Positions 36,083 to 48,716 are shown, counted from the stretch's first letter. The stretch is DNA of 64,000 bases from Gossypium raimondii (GCF_025698545.1 NC_068569.1:17174001-17238000), one strand, 5' to 3'. The notes: a model not told the origin generated them from the letters alone. Translations and numbers: made by a program.

Positions 36083-36597
36083 AGTAATAAAAATGAAGCT
36101 TTCGATCGAAAAAGAAAAGAACAAGATAGCGATCTACTCGTCTCCGTTTTTAATTGAAGAAACACCCATCTATTTAGTGTAATTAATGAAACAGTAATAA
36201 AGACATAATAAATATAGCTGGTGAGTGGAGAGGTAGGTGTAAAGAAGAGGGTGGTTGAACGGGCGTGGAGGAAAATTTATGAAGCTGCGGTTTCTTCGAT
36301 CAAAAATATTTGGTTTTTGTTTTATTGTCTTTGCGCTTGGGAAATCGTGTAGTCTGATTGGCCATTAGACGTTTGCATGGTAACATAAATTGAATCCCCT
36401 TTCTAATTATCTCAGCTACACGTGTTTAGATATACACAGTCTCATTAATGGGAAATTATCTCAAGCACAGAAAATGGATGAAGAATTTGGGATTTCAATG
36501 GCCAAACGGCTCAAAGATGTAATTATTTTACAAAAAGTAATGTGAAGTGCCAGCCCTAGCATGACACCAAGTTAGAAATCAATCAGTATATGAACTA
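36083..36597. other. Spacer and 3' flank of the F-box gene
   Basis: No coding or repeat structure recognised. The right part must include the 3' UTR of the minus-strand F-box gene. Confidence 0.4.
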
Positions 36598-38696
36598 TCA
36601 TTGCAACAAATTCACTGAATCAAGAAGACGACCTTCTTGGATGATATGTTTCAGGTCTATAATAAAATGATCACGAAGAAAACCAAATCCAAATGTTCCA
36701 TTCATGTACTGCCATATCCTTCCTTCTCCATGCTGGAGACCAGCAGATCCTATCAAGGATGGAAGCATTAAATTGCAACTTGAGTTGATATGCAGAATGT
36801 GGGAAACCATCTCGATGCCCGTCATGGCTGGTTGACTATGAATTTGATCCTCAGCTGCAATTGGCTGAAAATGTATGCGATCATCATAGATACGTTCTTC
36901 CTCTAGAGAAAATGGTGACTGCATGGACATAGGTTCTGATGTCCAGAACACAAGAGTATAGGAGGATGAGAAGTCCCCAATCCTTTGGCAGATTATGCCC
37001 CCAATTTCATCATATTTAACAAGATAGAAATTCAAGTTCATGTCACCAGAAATTCCCTGCAATTATAAGCTGGAAGAGATTCAAATCTGAGCTGTAATAA
37101 AGATAAACCTATTTCATTCATCATTGACATGATGGGAAACATTTATCAAGCACCTCAGTAGAAAAACAGAGTTTGTTATCCTGGAAAACAGTGGCCTACA
37201 AGGGACCCAAGGTATGCCAATCAAATGCATTTGTAAATCATATTAACCAAGTGTAATTGCAAGCCAAATTGGACCAAACTAACACAGTTAAAGCCCCAAG
37301 GGCAGTACCTCCCATTTACATTCTGAAATTAAAAATCAGATGATGTGCACAAAAAGGATGTTTATCAAACAACACAAAGGCACCTACTGCTTGTCTACAC
37401 CCTGAACAAACCAGCTTCCCCTGACATTCTTTCTCATGTTTGTACTTTGCATAGCCTTGTCAATATGTCATATAAATTCAAAAACATCAACCAAAAACAT
37501 GCCACAGTTGTTCAAAGATGTAAGGGAAAATAAGGATTAATCAGTGCTAAAATGACAGCATGAACTGAAAACTTTAATTAACTAAAATGCAACCATCAAA
37601 TCTAAGGTAAACCTTCCCCCCCCCCCCCACCCACAAAAAAAAAAAAAAAACTTAGAAAGGCAGCTTTACAAGCATTCTTATTTTCCTACTAATCCAATAA
37701 GTCAACAACAATATATTTACAAACAGAAGTTCTTAAACTCTGGATACAAAACAAAATTTGGAAAACGAGGAGTTTTCACAACACCTTCCAAAGACCCTGC
37801 AAGGGCTTATCCGGAGTAGGCGAGCAATCGATAACTTTAAGGAAATGCTCAGGCTCCCATTTCCTCCTCCCTTGCCTTTCCTTCTCCTTCTTTCTTTGCC
37901 TCCTCCACGCTCTATCCCCACCACCACCAGGGCTCGTTCTATTCGCGAAATGCGTATACATTTCCGATACAAATCGGTCCGGTAAGCTCCCAGCGATTCC
38001 GCTCTCAATAACTCCATCACTATCTTCTATCAAATTCTTTGAACTTGAAATCCTTCTTAACACATCTTTACTTTTACTACTATGCCAAAAGTTCGAATTT
38101 TCTTCAACTACAAAATGATCCTTACCCATGAAATTAACATTGGCTGGCACCAGATTTTGGTCCATGCAGACAAATTCCAGCCAGCTACCGAAATCCCCGG
38201 ATGGAATTTCAGTTTGGCCTTCTAGATCGAGAAAGTACACGATTTGCCCATCTGGGGATATCCCCATCCACAAAAACGGTGATTTGGTAACATGGTAAGT
38301 GCCGTTTTTGGACGGGCAAACCCTAGAACCGAAAACAAAAGATGGGCCCCACTCGAAAATGATCAACCGAGGACATTGACCTGAGAGGCCGGCACGACCG
38401 CAATGGCGCCAGAAGCCGATGAGATTCTCCCACTGGGTGAGGGTCTTGTAAAGGAGCTTGTAGGTGATTTGACCGCCACCCCATTTATTGATCTGGGTCT
38501 TGGGGCCCCACCGGCGTTGGCAAAGGGTGAACCAGAGCTTGGTGTCGTTGCAACATAGCGAAACGGAGCGTTTAGAGGTGCAAGCGAAATTCGCGATATC
38601 GGGTAGGGACAGGAAGGAGAGGATGCAAAGCTGGACGTCTTCAGGGAAGTCGGAGAAGGAAAATGAACACTCCTTTGGGTCTTTGGGATTAGCCAT
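36598..38696 (-). CDS. F-box protein (At3g12350-like)
   Basis: Two exons on the minus strand, 37785..38696 and 36598..37056, joined in phase 0 at ...QGLWK/GISGD; 1371 nt, 456 aa. The F-box is at about residues 14-55 (DFPEDVQLCILSFLSLPDIA, then CTSKRSVSLC) and should bind ASK/SKP1 in an SCF ubiquitin ligase. Downstream blocks such as WGPKTQINKWGGGQITYKLL, LIGFWRHCGR, FEWGPSFVFGSRV and KSPFLWMGISPDG match what I remember of At3g12350. The C-terminal exon has LVKYDEIGGIICQRIG and a conserved-looking end (FGFGFLRDHFIIDLKHI). Residues near 270 (RAWRRQRKKEKERQGRRK) form a strongly basic stretch that could be a nuclear localisation signal. The substrate is unknown. Confidence 0.9.
37616..37651. repeat. 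Poly(C)-poly(A) tract in F-box intron
   Basis: About 14 C, then ACCCAC and a run of about 18 A, in the single intron. The minus-strand transcript would carry U-run then G-run. Likely length-variable. Confidence 0.9.
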
Positions 38697-39430
38697 AGTA
38701 GCTTTCTCTTTTTCTTTTTCTTTTTCAGTTGAGGGACAAACTTTGTATTTATCTGGAAAAAAAATTAATGGTTAATGGTTGGGTTTGAGATGAGAGTTTG
38801 GGTAGATTCTTGGAGATGAGGGAATGATTCCAATAACAATTCCCCACCAAAACGTTGTCTTGTCTGCAATTAAGGCAAGGAAATGAAACATGCCACAAAC
38901 AAATGCGCACACTTCGGTTGGGAACTTAGGAAAGAAAATGCGTGCACTGCAATATTACCTTTTGGGTTAGGCTTTCAGAAGTTTGGGCCTTTTAAAAGTC
39001 AAGACTGAAATGGTAAAATAAGACTTAAATCAGGATTTATATACATATATAGCCCGTTTAAGGCAGGACTTTTCGTCTATAGGAATACAAGGACTTTTCC
39101 TTATTTTATCATTGCAAGTAAGTTTTTTTTTAATCATTGCAAATTTGAGAGAAGAATGAGTTACACACAGCTTAAGCTTTAATCTAATGTCAACTTATAA
39201 CATCACAAGGATCAAGTAGTAAAGAAGCTTTGCAATTGGAAATTGTCTTCCTTTTTTCAATTTCATGTCTTAATAATCATTTTGTACATATTCCACAAAA
39301 TCCAGTGTATCATTGCATCACTGAATAATACGTGTTATGAAAAACGTAGCAATCTTAATTAGCATTCATTCAACAGAAGAAAAAAAATCTCATAAACAAA
39401 ACCATAAGAATGTAATAAGAATTCACTGAT
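38697..39430. promoter_or_regulatory. F-box gene promoter side and EXO70 3' flank
   Basis: Holds the 5' UTR/promoter of the minus-strand F-box gene (left, with a TTTTTC repeat at 38700-38730) and the 3' UTR of EXO70 (right). Nothing else is recognised. Confidence 0.4.
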
Positions 39431-42025
39431 TCATGCATCAATGGATTTTGATCTGGATCGTCTGAAATTCTTAAGCTCTCCCTCCACGGAAACAGAGTTC
39501 CTCCCTGGAACAGTGTCCTTGGAGTCTCGGCGCTTCGGCTTCCCATTGCTGGTTCGATCGGTTCCATTGAAAACCTGGCCCACCAATCCTTTCAATGATT
39601 CAGGACTGACGTAAGATTCGCCAGACAACAACTTTGAGTGTGCATTCAAGAATTCACTGTAAACAGGAACCAACAGTTTCACCGTTGCTTCTCGTAATTG
39701 TTCCCTTAAATCAGCGTCAGGAATGCTATAACCCCTAGCGTGTCTCTGCGAGATTTCATCAAAGCGATTGAAAAATGCTTCCAGTTTACCTCTCACAAAA
39801 GCTGCTGTTGCTTTGGTGCCATTGTCTTGCTCCTCCGACTCTTCCTTCTCTAACAATCTTACTAATGGTCTCCATGCTCGCCATTGATACATGTAAGCAG
39901 ACTCCTCTGCAGCACTCTTGTATTTCTGTTTCATGTATTGCTCTCCGATAAGCTTCCCAAGCTCTGTATTCCTGCTCCTCATGTAAATGTACCAATAGGT
40001 GTTCATCACAAATATGTGGGGCAATATTTTGTCTTTGTAACTCGAACTCTTCGATTCAATGTTTCTCTGAAGAGCTTCCATGATGTTAGATATGGCATCT
40101 TTGAGTAAATTCTCATCTGTTTCTGGCTTCGATAAGATACCGGCTTTCCACATTTGTTCTGTTCGGAAAACTTTAGCCATGGGTGCGCTGTATGTCTCTG
40201 TGGTAAGGTACTTAAGGTAATTGACTGCATACCTCACAAGTTTCGGGACTGAACCATCTTGTTGTGGTGCGAAAAAATCGGAAGTGCCTTCAATTTGTAG
40301 GCCAAACTCCCAAAACACTTTGCTTGAAGCATGCACGAGTAGCTTTTCAAGTTCCCTGAAACGTATGCAAATATCAGCTCCCGATTCACCTTCGAAAATC
40401 TCGGTAAATTCAAGCTTCAGCTTTTCTAAGGAGTCAAACATTTCCAAGAGCTTGAACAGCTTCTGAGGCTCTCTGTTGCTCCTTGCAACACCTTCTCCAA
40501 AGCGGAAAAATACCGCCATGATTTTATCAGCAATCTTGACAAAACACTCTAGCCAAATGAGCACTTCAGGAAGTCCTCCCAGAACTTGCTTGCAGAGTTT
40601 CTTTTCTGATACAAAGATTGTTTTAACCGCGAGCTCGAAATGCTGGATCCAAAGAGAAATTGCTGTCTCTAGACTCTCCCACTTCATTTCATCTATTTCT
40701 TCAGGAGTGTATGTTCTCAAGTAATCAGGGTTTAGTCGCATTAGTGCTTTAGCTGCTCTTCTGTATCTCACCTGTTAATCAACCAAAAGTGTAACAAATT
40801 TATAGGATTTGAGAAGTAAAAAACAAAACCATGTGTCTTCAAATATCAAATCGAACTGTTTGTCTAGACTTCCAGTTCCTTACTGTTAAAAAGTATAAAT
40901 TGACCTAATCAAGGTTCTTGATACTAGCAACCTGTTTAATATAATGTATGGTAATCCAGTAGCACTAGTGCTTGTACCTCTCTGTTAGAAGCATTTTCAT
41001 TTATATATTTGACGCAACTCAGAAAGGCATGTATTATTAAGATAGTACTTATCATTGATTCTATAACTTCTAATCAATTCACTCAAAATCCGAAGGTCTA
41101 ATGGGACATTTGGGTTGCTGTTTGTGTATAAGACTACATCCATATGTATATATGTTTATATACATATACAATGTACATATATCAATCTAAAGGCCTCGAA
41201 ATATGGCCAATTGAGGAAACCTTGAAAGGAAGATATTTAGCTTACCTTAACGAAGATATCAATACATATATCCAAACAATCACTGGCAGAAAGGGTTTCT
41301 GCAATTCGCCTAAGGACTTGGACCTCCATTTCAGTGCCAAGGTCAGAAACCAACGTCTGATCAGCTTCTTCATCCGCTTGTTGCTCCCCAATGTTTTGGT
41401 GCTTCATTTGCTGTAACATAATCTCAAATTCGTCCTGCAGATTTAGTAAGGCCTCATCAAGCAACCCGTCAAACCTCATAGCATCAACCTCAGATTCATA
41501 TAGAGCCTTAAGTGTGATCAAAGTCTCCTTCAATCTTTGGGTTCGATATTGATCCGTAGCTTTTGTTCTGCTCAAGAATTCCACCACCTCTTGAAGCTTT
41601 TGAATCACCGGCTCTCCATCTCGACTTATTAAGTTAATAACTTCGTTAAGCTGATCAACGCATTGGACGTATTTGAGCAGCTTTTTAAGCCTCTTCCTTG
41701 GGTTTTTCTCAATAGATAGTTTATCGGAGAGTTCAATGAGCTTCTTCTGAAAAGATTCAGAGAGCTTGAAACTATGAAGGAGCCCGAGAGCCGGGGAAAC
41801 AGCTCTATTAGTTCTGGTCTCGAGAGCCTTGGCAGCCATAGCCAGGGACTGCAAAGGAGCTACTCTTTTAGCAGCTGTTGAGAGCTTTTCATCAATAGAA
41901 TCAAACTTCTTCTCCATCTCTTCCAGGTCTTTTTCCAACTTAGCCGATGATTGTAGCAACGTTCTCAAATCTGAACACGCCAGTTCTAGCTTGACAAGCG
42001 CTGAATCCTCTTCGTTGGCTGCCAT
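39431..42025 (-). CDS. EXO70: Exocyst subunit EXO70, EXO70.3 (G/I) type
   Basis: Two exons on the minus strand, 41246..42025 and 39431..40771, join in phase 0 (DIFVK/VRYRRAA). 2121 nt, 706 aa. EXO70 binds phosphoinositides and targets the exocyst tethering complex to the plasma membrane for secretion. The N-terminal 240 residues are a helical coiled-coil rod (SSAKLEKDLEEMEKKFDSID). The Exo70 C-terminal domain spans about 270-640 with NTYWYIYMRSRNTELGKLIG, the basic KRRDSK near the tail and a very basic end RRSRSKSIDA. The single intron rules out the many-exon EXO70A class. The N-terminal half resembles the EXO70G/I class more than B-H, with I my tentative choice. EXO70I in Medicago supports arbuscule formation. 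Class assignment is by memory only. Divergent from FRO1. Confidence 0.9.
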
Positions 42026-42577
42026 TGATCTTGTCGTTGACGAACTAGCAGGCTAGAAACAATGCAGGGACAAAGAAGAGCAAAGAGAGCAAATTGCAAG
42101 ATTGAAATTTCTTGCAAGCTTTCCTAAACGCTAATAAAACTAATGACGATAACAAAGTACTGTTGTTGGCAAAACAGGACGAGAAAAGGGTAAATCACGA
42201 AGACTTCCATCTCGATACGTACCAAGAACAAATGGCATTCGCGTATTCGAAGCGGACAAATGCCCAAGAGAAAAACTAAGCATGTTCGGCCGGTGTGCTT
42301 GGAATCAGTCTACAGTTCAAATTCCAAATCAATAGCACATTTTTATAATCAAAACATCAAAGCACGTTTTGGGTTATTTCTTTTTAATTGAATCGCATAA
42401 TGGGTTCAAGCCCAATAAATCAACAAACAGAGTAGTCCAACAACCCGAACCCAAAGCAGGAAGCGTGAAACTTCTGGTTGATTCTCATAGTCATGTCGGC
42501 TGTTTAACGAATTCATTAACCTCTCGGAGTCTGTGATCAAACAAAGGATAGAATCAAGGAAATAAGAAACAAAAAAC
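42026..42577. promoter_or_regulatory. Divergent promoter, EXO70 / NDUFS4
   Basis: 552 bp between the two start codons. Purine-rich leader near EXO70 (GGGACAAAGAAGAGCAAAGAG) and an AAGGAAATAAGAAAC leader near NDUFS4. A TACGTACC near 42219 is an ACGT-core site. No TATA box clear enough to call. Confidence 0.5.
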
Positions 42578-44158
42578 ATGGCTGGTTTTGTGCAAAGGGT
42601 TGGTCAGAGTCTAGTTAGAGCTCATCGTCCACCTCAAGTTTCATGGAAAAGATGCTGCTCTTCGGATGCTTTGATGGAACTGGAGACAAAGCCTGGTGAG
42701 GTTGGCATGGTCTCCGGAATCCCCGAACAACAACTTAAACGAAGGGTACAGCTCTTTTTGGTTTTAACTTTTAATTTTTGAATGCGGAATGCGTGCATCT
42801 TACTGCGTAATTTAGGATTCCCTGCCTCGGTTTTTTAAAGTATGTTGTTTGCCTTTTAAGGTTATAATTTACTCGCCTGCTCGAACTGCATCACAGCAGG
42901 GCTCGGGGAAAGTTGGGAAATGGAAGATCAATTTTCTCTCAACACACAAGTAAATCATGTTTCCCTTTTTCATATGGTTATTGAGAATCAAAGTCTTGAA
43001 AATATTAGCAAATTATCTCAACACTCAATTACCATCTGCATTTTTGTTTCCTTTGTTACATGTTACTATGGTTGATTTAATTGGATTTTTTGCCACTTGT
43101 AAATTATTATCATGAAAATTCTTCTTTCATTTCGTGAAGAAGGTAATAAAGGGTCAGCCTTTAAAAGGTGTATAACATGAATCATATTTGAAATTCAGCT
43201 GGAGCAATAGAAACATTGGCGTTATTTCATTTCCTTCATTGACATTTTTGTTTAGGTGGGATAATCCGTTAATGGGTTGGACATCAACAGGAGATCCGTA
43301 TGCCAATGTTGGTGAGGCTGGACTTGAATTTGACAGTGAAGAAGCTGCAAAAGCATTTGCTGAGAAATATGGCTGGGAATACCAGGTATGCATATGTGCC
43401 TTAGCGGGTGCTTTTATTGTGCTGTGCAGTGCAGACATCACTGATGAAATCTAAGAATATTAGCGTCATGTTCCATCTTAGTCTTCCCCACAGTTCACGC
43501 ATCACCAAACAACTTTAACATTTACGCTGCTTATAACAATTGGTGATCTCAAAGTTTTAACCACATGCAATGTATAATTTGATTGAATCATGCATTATAT
43601 CGGAGAGCAGTTAGTTCATGCCAGCAATTCCAGAGCATGGAAATGAAGTGCCTTTAAAAGGGATTAACTGAGAGGAGGAAGATTCGTAAAAGGCTAACTC
43701 CATAACCATTTTCCTGAAATTGCTCTAGAGAACTAATTCTAAACTTAGGATGTTGTAATTATGAAGATAATGTATAGTGGTGTCAATTCCCTGATTCAGT
43801 TTCAAATGTTTACTATGACCAAATCCTAAAGTAATAATATTTCTCCAAAACAGGCAAGTCTATCATACTTGGAACTGTAGTGATTTTAAATGCTCTTAAT
43901 TAAGTTCTGATTGCATTCTTTTTCTGCAGGTCAAGAAGCGACAGACACCTCTTCTAAAGGTTTTTACTCTCTACTTTCCTTCACAAGTTATTTGACGTTG
44001 AAACCTATATATTTCGTTTGAGTATGGTTGACTGAAGACTCTTTTGTTCCTTTCATATTTCAAGGAATTATTAGTAATTGCTTTTTCCTATATAATTCCA
44101 GCCCAAGTCATATGCAGACAATTTCAAATGGAAGGGGCCACCTAATGCTGAAGAGTGA
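42578..44158 (+). CDS. FRO1: NADH:ubiquinone oxidoreductase 18-kDa subunit (NDUFS4 / FROSTBITE1)
   Basis: Accessory subunit of mitochondrial complex I, located at the matrix arm. In Arabidopsis loss (fro1) alters ROS and cold responses. Exons are 42578..42745, 42861..42949, 43256..43385, 43930..43959 (30 bp microexon) and 44102..44158; GT-AG, 474 nt, 157 aa. An amphipathic basic presequence ([19 protein letters not shown]) is followed by the conserved core [40 protein letters not shown] and [16 protein letters not shown], then [17 protein letters not shown] at the C-terminus. This is the ETC_C1_NDUFS4 domain and its usual end. Length is close to the 154 aa of Arabidopsis. The gene looks intact. 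Confidence 0.96.
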
Positions 44159-45002
44159 AAGATGTTATTTTAACACTTCGATTTATCTGAGTATATAATT
44201 TCCAGAGTTCATGTTACAACATCATTATTGTACTTCGCTCCTGGCTGATATATTACGTAGAAAATAGCAAATGAGAGAAGCTTTTGTTTACACGTATTTA
44301 CAACGACACTTGTAAGGTTTTTGTGTTTAATATCTATACAACTATAAATAAAAAGCAAGGTACCAATCATCTTTTTGGTTCTTTTATATTATAAAATAAT
44401 AGTTAAATTCCAGTTTTTAATTTTATATCATTTTGAAATTTGTAATTAGTTAATATGAATAGTTAATCTTTTAATTTCCTCAATTTCTTTATAAAAATAT
44501 CATTCCAACCAAATTAATGTCATGATGAGTTTGTGTAGGTGTTTTTTAAATCATAATCAGTATTTTAGTATCAAATAACTATTAAGTAAATATATATATA
44601 TATTTTATAATTTTAAAATGTCAGACTAATAAATTTAATAAAAATAATTTTAACATAAAAAATTATTTTTTAAAAATAAAATAAATTACTAAATTTCAAA
44701 TCAACAAAATATTTCTTATACTATATTATATAAATTAATTGCCGAATTAAGTTGTATGCCAAGATAATCAGCTTCATTCGTATATTTTGGTGATTGTTAA
44801 AATAAGCTACAAACAAAGTTGAAACAATGGAGTAAAAACTTGGCATATATAGACGCACAAAAGATACCGACAAAAATTACTAAACCGTATACTTGATATA
44901 ACATGTCTCTTAACTATACATTGAGAACACTAGTTAGCTAGCTAAGGTGCATTTTTGCAGTAAAACAGCTGTATACCATTCAAATTGCAAAGACTGGAGT
45001 GC
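44159..45002. other. NDUFS4 3' flank and AT-rich spacer
   Basis: 3' UTR of NDUFS4, then strongly AT-rich DNA (44340-44760) with no recognised element, then the 3' flank of the minus-strand DUF7950-type gene. Confidence 0.45.
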
Positions 45003-46091
45003 CTAAAATGTGATTCTTCCTTCTTCTTGTTGATATGGTTGGAACTTCCATGTGAAGAGATAGTCCTTTGACCGACATGATAATTTGATGACCTCACAGA
45101 ACGCTTTGACTGATCTCTTCTTCCCTTCACTTCCCCACTCAATCCTCGCCCAACATGAAAAACCCTTTGATTTAACTGTCAACCTCGAATCAGATTCTGA
45201 TAAATGGAGTACTACTTCCCCACAGATTCTCTTGCATGAGTTGCCTAGGGCTCTTCCTTCACCTGTCACCACAGAGTCCAACCATGGACATTCTGGTTGA
45301 CCCACCATCTCTTTGTAAGCAGAATTTGCCAATCTAACTTTGTTGTTTGAGTCGGAAATCACTGCCGGTAAGGCATCGGACTCAACCAATTCTTCAACCT
45401 CCTCTCGTTTCTTCAGGACTTGCATTTGTGGGGTTAGGATTGGATTCTCTTTGATGCACCCAACATAGATAATGGAGCCCACTGGTCGAATCGGTTGAGG
45501 TACTATAACGTTGCTCGCTGGAGGACCTTGGAGCTGCTTCAATAGATCTTTCTCTTCAGGAATTTCAACAATTGTGTTCAAATCTATTAACTTTTCTCCT
45601 CCACAAGGTTCCATGCAATTCAATTCAAGTATTGTCGCATAGTTGGCAACGACAGGTACTGAGGGAGGGCATGGAAGGAGGGGAAGCTGCATCAAACTTG
45701 CTGGTGGTGTCGAAGAACTATCCAAGCTTCCACCAAAGTTAGGAATAGAATGGTGAGGAATACCGTGTGAAAAACCTTGCAAAGAGAGGTTTTTTGCGGG
45801 GGATGTTATGAGACTCGGTGAAGAGAGCGCTAGGACTTGAGTCCTTCCTCTCTTGAGTGGTGTTGTTGATGATAAAGCGACTCTACCTCTCTTTCTAGCC
45901 CTAGTAGGCCTAGCCTGCAGATGACACCACAGACTCCTGAGATAAGGAGATTGCATCATCTTTTGAGACATACCTGAGCTCTCATTCATGGAGTTTGCTG
46001 GTACATCAGGTTTCGGAGCTATAGGCCTATACCTTGACATGATTTCAGCTGTTGTAGCTGTGGTGGAGTAAGGACTCAACGTCTTAATCAT
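45003..46091 (-). CDS. Plant-specific protein of the DUF7950 type, function unknown
   Basis: Single-exon gene, 362 aa. N-terminus MIKTLSPYSTTATTAEIMSR with YRPIAPKPD nearby is a hallmark I recognise from an uncharacterised plant family. A basic patch (RPTRARKRGRVALSS) may be a nuclear signal. The middle is proline/serine rich and low in structure (PPASLMQLPLLPCPPSVPVV). The conserved core is EKLIDLNTIVEIPEEKDLLK and, C-terminal, VRLANSAYKEMVGQPECPWL and FSCWARIEWGSEGKK, which looks like a small folded domain (aa about 240-345). I do not know its biochemical role. The family name DUF7950 is from memory. A shorter in-frame start (MSRYRPIAPKPD) is possible. Confidence 0.8.
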   Translation of the reverse strand: MIKTLSPYSTTATTAEIMSRYRPIAPKPDVPANSMNESSGMSQKMMQSPYLRSLWCHLQARPTRARKRGRVALSSTTPLKRGRTQVLALSSPSLITSPAKNLSLQGFSHGIPHHSIPNFGGSLDSSSTPPASLMQLPLLPCPPSVPVVANYATILELNCMEPCGGEKLIDLNTIVEIPEEKDLLKQLQGPPASNVIVPQPIRPVGSIIYVGCIKENPILTPQMQVLKKREEVEELVESDALPAVISDSNNKVRLANSAYKEMVGQPECPWLDSVVTGEGRALGNSCKRICGEVVLHLSESDSRLTVKSKGFSCWARIEWGSEGKKRSVKAFCEVIKLSCRSKDYLFTWKFQPYQQEEGRITF

Positions 46092-46884
46092 GGTGCCTTC
46101 TTCCTTTCAGATTTCACACGCAAAATTCAACCAATTGTTGAAGCAAAAGATCTTAGGCAAAGAGTATATATAGTCAACAGACAGGAGGAAGAAGGGGGGA
46201 TTTAGAAATTATGAAACTGAAGATTGATAGGCTTTCGTGAATAGGTTGTTTTAGAAAGCAGAAATCAACTAATGAGTGCAAGGCAACATGAAACAATGAG
46301 GCAGGATACACTGACATTTGGATATTGAATGATCGGTACGTGTTTTAGGTACTTGAAAGAAGATATAGACATCTGGGATTTGCAATAACAAGTGGATCCA
46401 TGCATGCTAACACATAATCATGCTTTCATCTGAAAACTCTACATCTACTACATACAAACAAAGCAATAGGAAAGCAAAATTTATTATTTAGTATTTTTTT
46501 AAACAAGCGAAGCGAGGCATATAATTCGATCCCGCACTCGAACTTGCACCAATAAAAAACACCCTCTGGTTACAACGCGTGTGGCTTTGGCGGCCATGCG
46601 TGGCTACACCTATCAGGATTGCTTGGTTGTTGTATTTATGTCCTCAGCACTTCCACTTTTAGCTTTGGAGGTTCCATCAGTCGGTTAAGTTTGGCGGTCG
46701 TCCATGTGTTAGTTGGTCGTCTCCTATTGCATGCAACGAATGAGTATAAATCTGATTTAGAGGGGCGAAGGCCCCTTGGGAAGTTAAACTTTCACCAAAG
46801 AGTCCAGACTCCAGATGGCTTATTGTTCAAAGAGTTTTCACAAACGTGGTCTTTGCCTTGTAAAGATATCTTGCACCCAATTCT
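46092..46884. other. DUF7950-type gene promoter side and unassigned DNA
   Basis: The first few hundred bases must hold the promoter and 5' UTR. The stretch 46500-46880 has higher GC content than its neighbours (GTGTGGCTTTGGCGGCCATGC) and short open frames on both strands, none with a recognised feature. Confidence 0.4.
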
Positions 46885-47525
46885 TCAATAGACAGACGAT
46901 CAGAAAAAAAACGAGGGTAGAACCATGGGGTGAATTCAGTAAATTGCTGAGAGGACCAAAAATAAATAAATAAATTTTAAAGTAAAATATAATTTTACTA
47001 TTATTCTAACTTTTGATTTTCTAAAAACTAAGAGAATTATATAATCAATTTTTCATTTTGGGCCTAGACAACGTATATATGTACATACATATAAGCACAA
47101 TCACGGGTCATCACATCAGCATATCAAAACCCAGTCTGGTGACAATGTGTTAAGGTCTCATTAGGCAATTCCTCGGCCTGGGCTGATCTATAGTCACTTT
47201 GTTTGTGAGCCTTGGAATAGTAACGCCGATTGAAAGCAGCAAGCAAGATTTTCAGTCCCCAAAACATGGTGAGTTGTACCCGCTTGCCCGCTTCATTTTT
47301 CACCACAACTTGCAACCTTCTTCCACTTGTGGAAATGGTTTATGCACTGATTCTGAGGGCTCACATCTCTGCTATTCTAGATCCTTGCACTCAGCTAATA
47401 ATGTAAAGTGAAGTTTTCAAACACTCAACAGTAGCTAAATGTTTTCTTTTTTGCCTTCTTCTCAATTTCCTTTTTTTTTTTTCTTTTTTTGGAATTAATC
47501 AGTGCATGCATCACTAAATCCATAG
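46885..47525. repeat. Direct duplication, copy 1 (left part)
   Basis: Matches 50574-51060 in direct orientation: AGACGATCAGAAAAAA, TATGTACATACATATAAGCA, CTGGGCTGATCTATAG, GGAAATGGTTTATGCACTGA and CTGATTCTGAGGGCTCACA. The similarity continues on the far side of the inserted TIR element (48568-48650). A short minus-strand frame here (QVVVKNEAGK...MFWGLKILL) has a counterpart in copy 2, but no ATG start and the frames differ, so I do not call a gene. Confidence 0.85.
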
Positions 47526-48567
47526 GGGTATACTTAATGATTAGTCATTAAATTATGGGTAAATTTTTGTTTTCATTATTTAATAAAAAATTACAATTTG
47601 GTCACTAAAGTTTTCAAATTATTTCTTTTTTGCCACCAACTTTTAGTAACACTTTTAGTTTATATAATAACAATTTTAATCATTAATTTTACATTTTATC
47701 AATTTGAACTTGATTGTATTTAAAATGATAAAAAATTGAAACTTTTTAAGAATATTAAAAATTCTAAAATTAAAATTTAAATAAAATAGATAAAATTTTC
47801 AAATATAGATAAAGTTAGAGAAAATGAGGAAAATGTTTTAAACCCTCCAAATTTTCGTTGTATTATCTATATAGAAAATTTCAAAATTCATTCTTTAAAA
47901 GATAGAAAAAAAAAACATGAAGCAAAATTATTAGTTCTCTGTTTTTACCTATTCTGTTTCTTAACATAGATTTTTTGTTATAAGAGCAGAAAAAATTCAA
48001 AATATAATTTGTTACAATTTGAGTTTTGAAAAATAATTTAAATGAATTGAAATTTTGAATTAAGTCTAAAATTTTAATTTTTATTTTTGATTAAAAATGG
48101 CATCATAGTAAATTTCACAAGCCTCTGTAATATCCTTTCTAAATGTTCTTCAAGAGCATTGAACTCAACTTGAAGATATTATTAGTTTAGTTTTTAGAAA
48201 CACTGAGGAGGCATGAAATTGTCTAACTTTTTTTCTTTATTCTATTTTTAATTTGTTAGTAGATTCTTTATTTCTCATACATGTTAATTCTTCAACAACA
48301 ACATTTTTAAGATTTTATTTTCTAGAATTCTTATATAGAATTTTTATTTTAAATAATTTTGAGTTTTTTATATTTTTATAGAATGAGGGTCAATTTGATA
48401 GAAAATATAAAATTTAATAATTAAATTTATTATTATAGCAACTAAAAAGTGACAGATAGGGTGACAAAAAACAATTTTAAAAGCGTTAGTAATCAATTTG
48501 TAATTTTTTAGGAAAGTGACCAAAAAAGTTTACCCATAATTTAATAACTAATGATAAAGTTTACCCT
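47526..48567. mobile_element. Long-TIR element inserted in duplication copy 1
   Basis: About 1.04 kb. The left end GGGGTATACTTAATGATTAG and the right end read on the reverse strand, GGGTAAACTTTATCATTAG, match. Both continue into TTATTAAATTATGGGTAAA and TTTGGTCACT, about 200 bp of imperfect inverted repeat. Copy 2 of the duplication lacks the whole element, which marks it as an insertion. No ORF of note; MULE-like by structure (inference). Confidence 0.8.
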
Positions 48568-48650
48568 TTAATCTATTATTTTACTATAATGTTATTATTT
48601 TAATTACATGATTTGCATTATTACGATTACGATGATTTTTATTATTTTTG
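48568..48650. repeat. Direct duplication, copy 1 (right part)
   Basis: TTTAATCTATTATTTTACTA and ACTACATGATTTG-type text equals 51067-51140 of copy 2. It resumes the duplicated segment beyond the inserted element. Confidence 0.8.
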
Positions 48651-48716
48651 TCTCTAGTTCATTCAATCGAATGGCAGATGTTGTCATTTGATTTTGGAAG
48701 AGTTATTTAAAAGATT

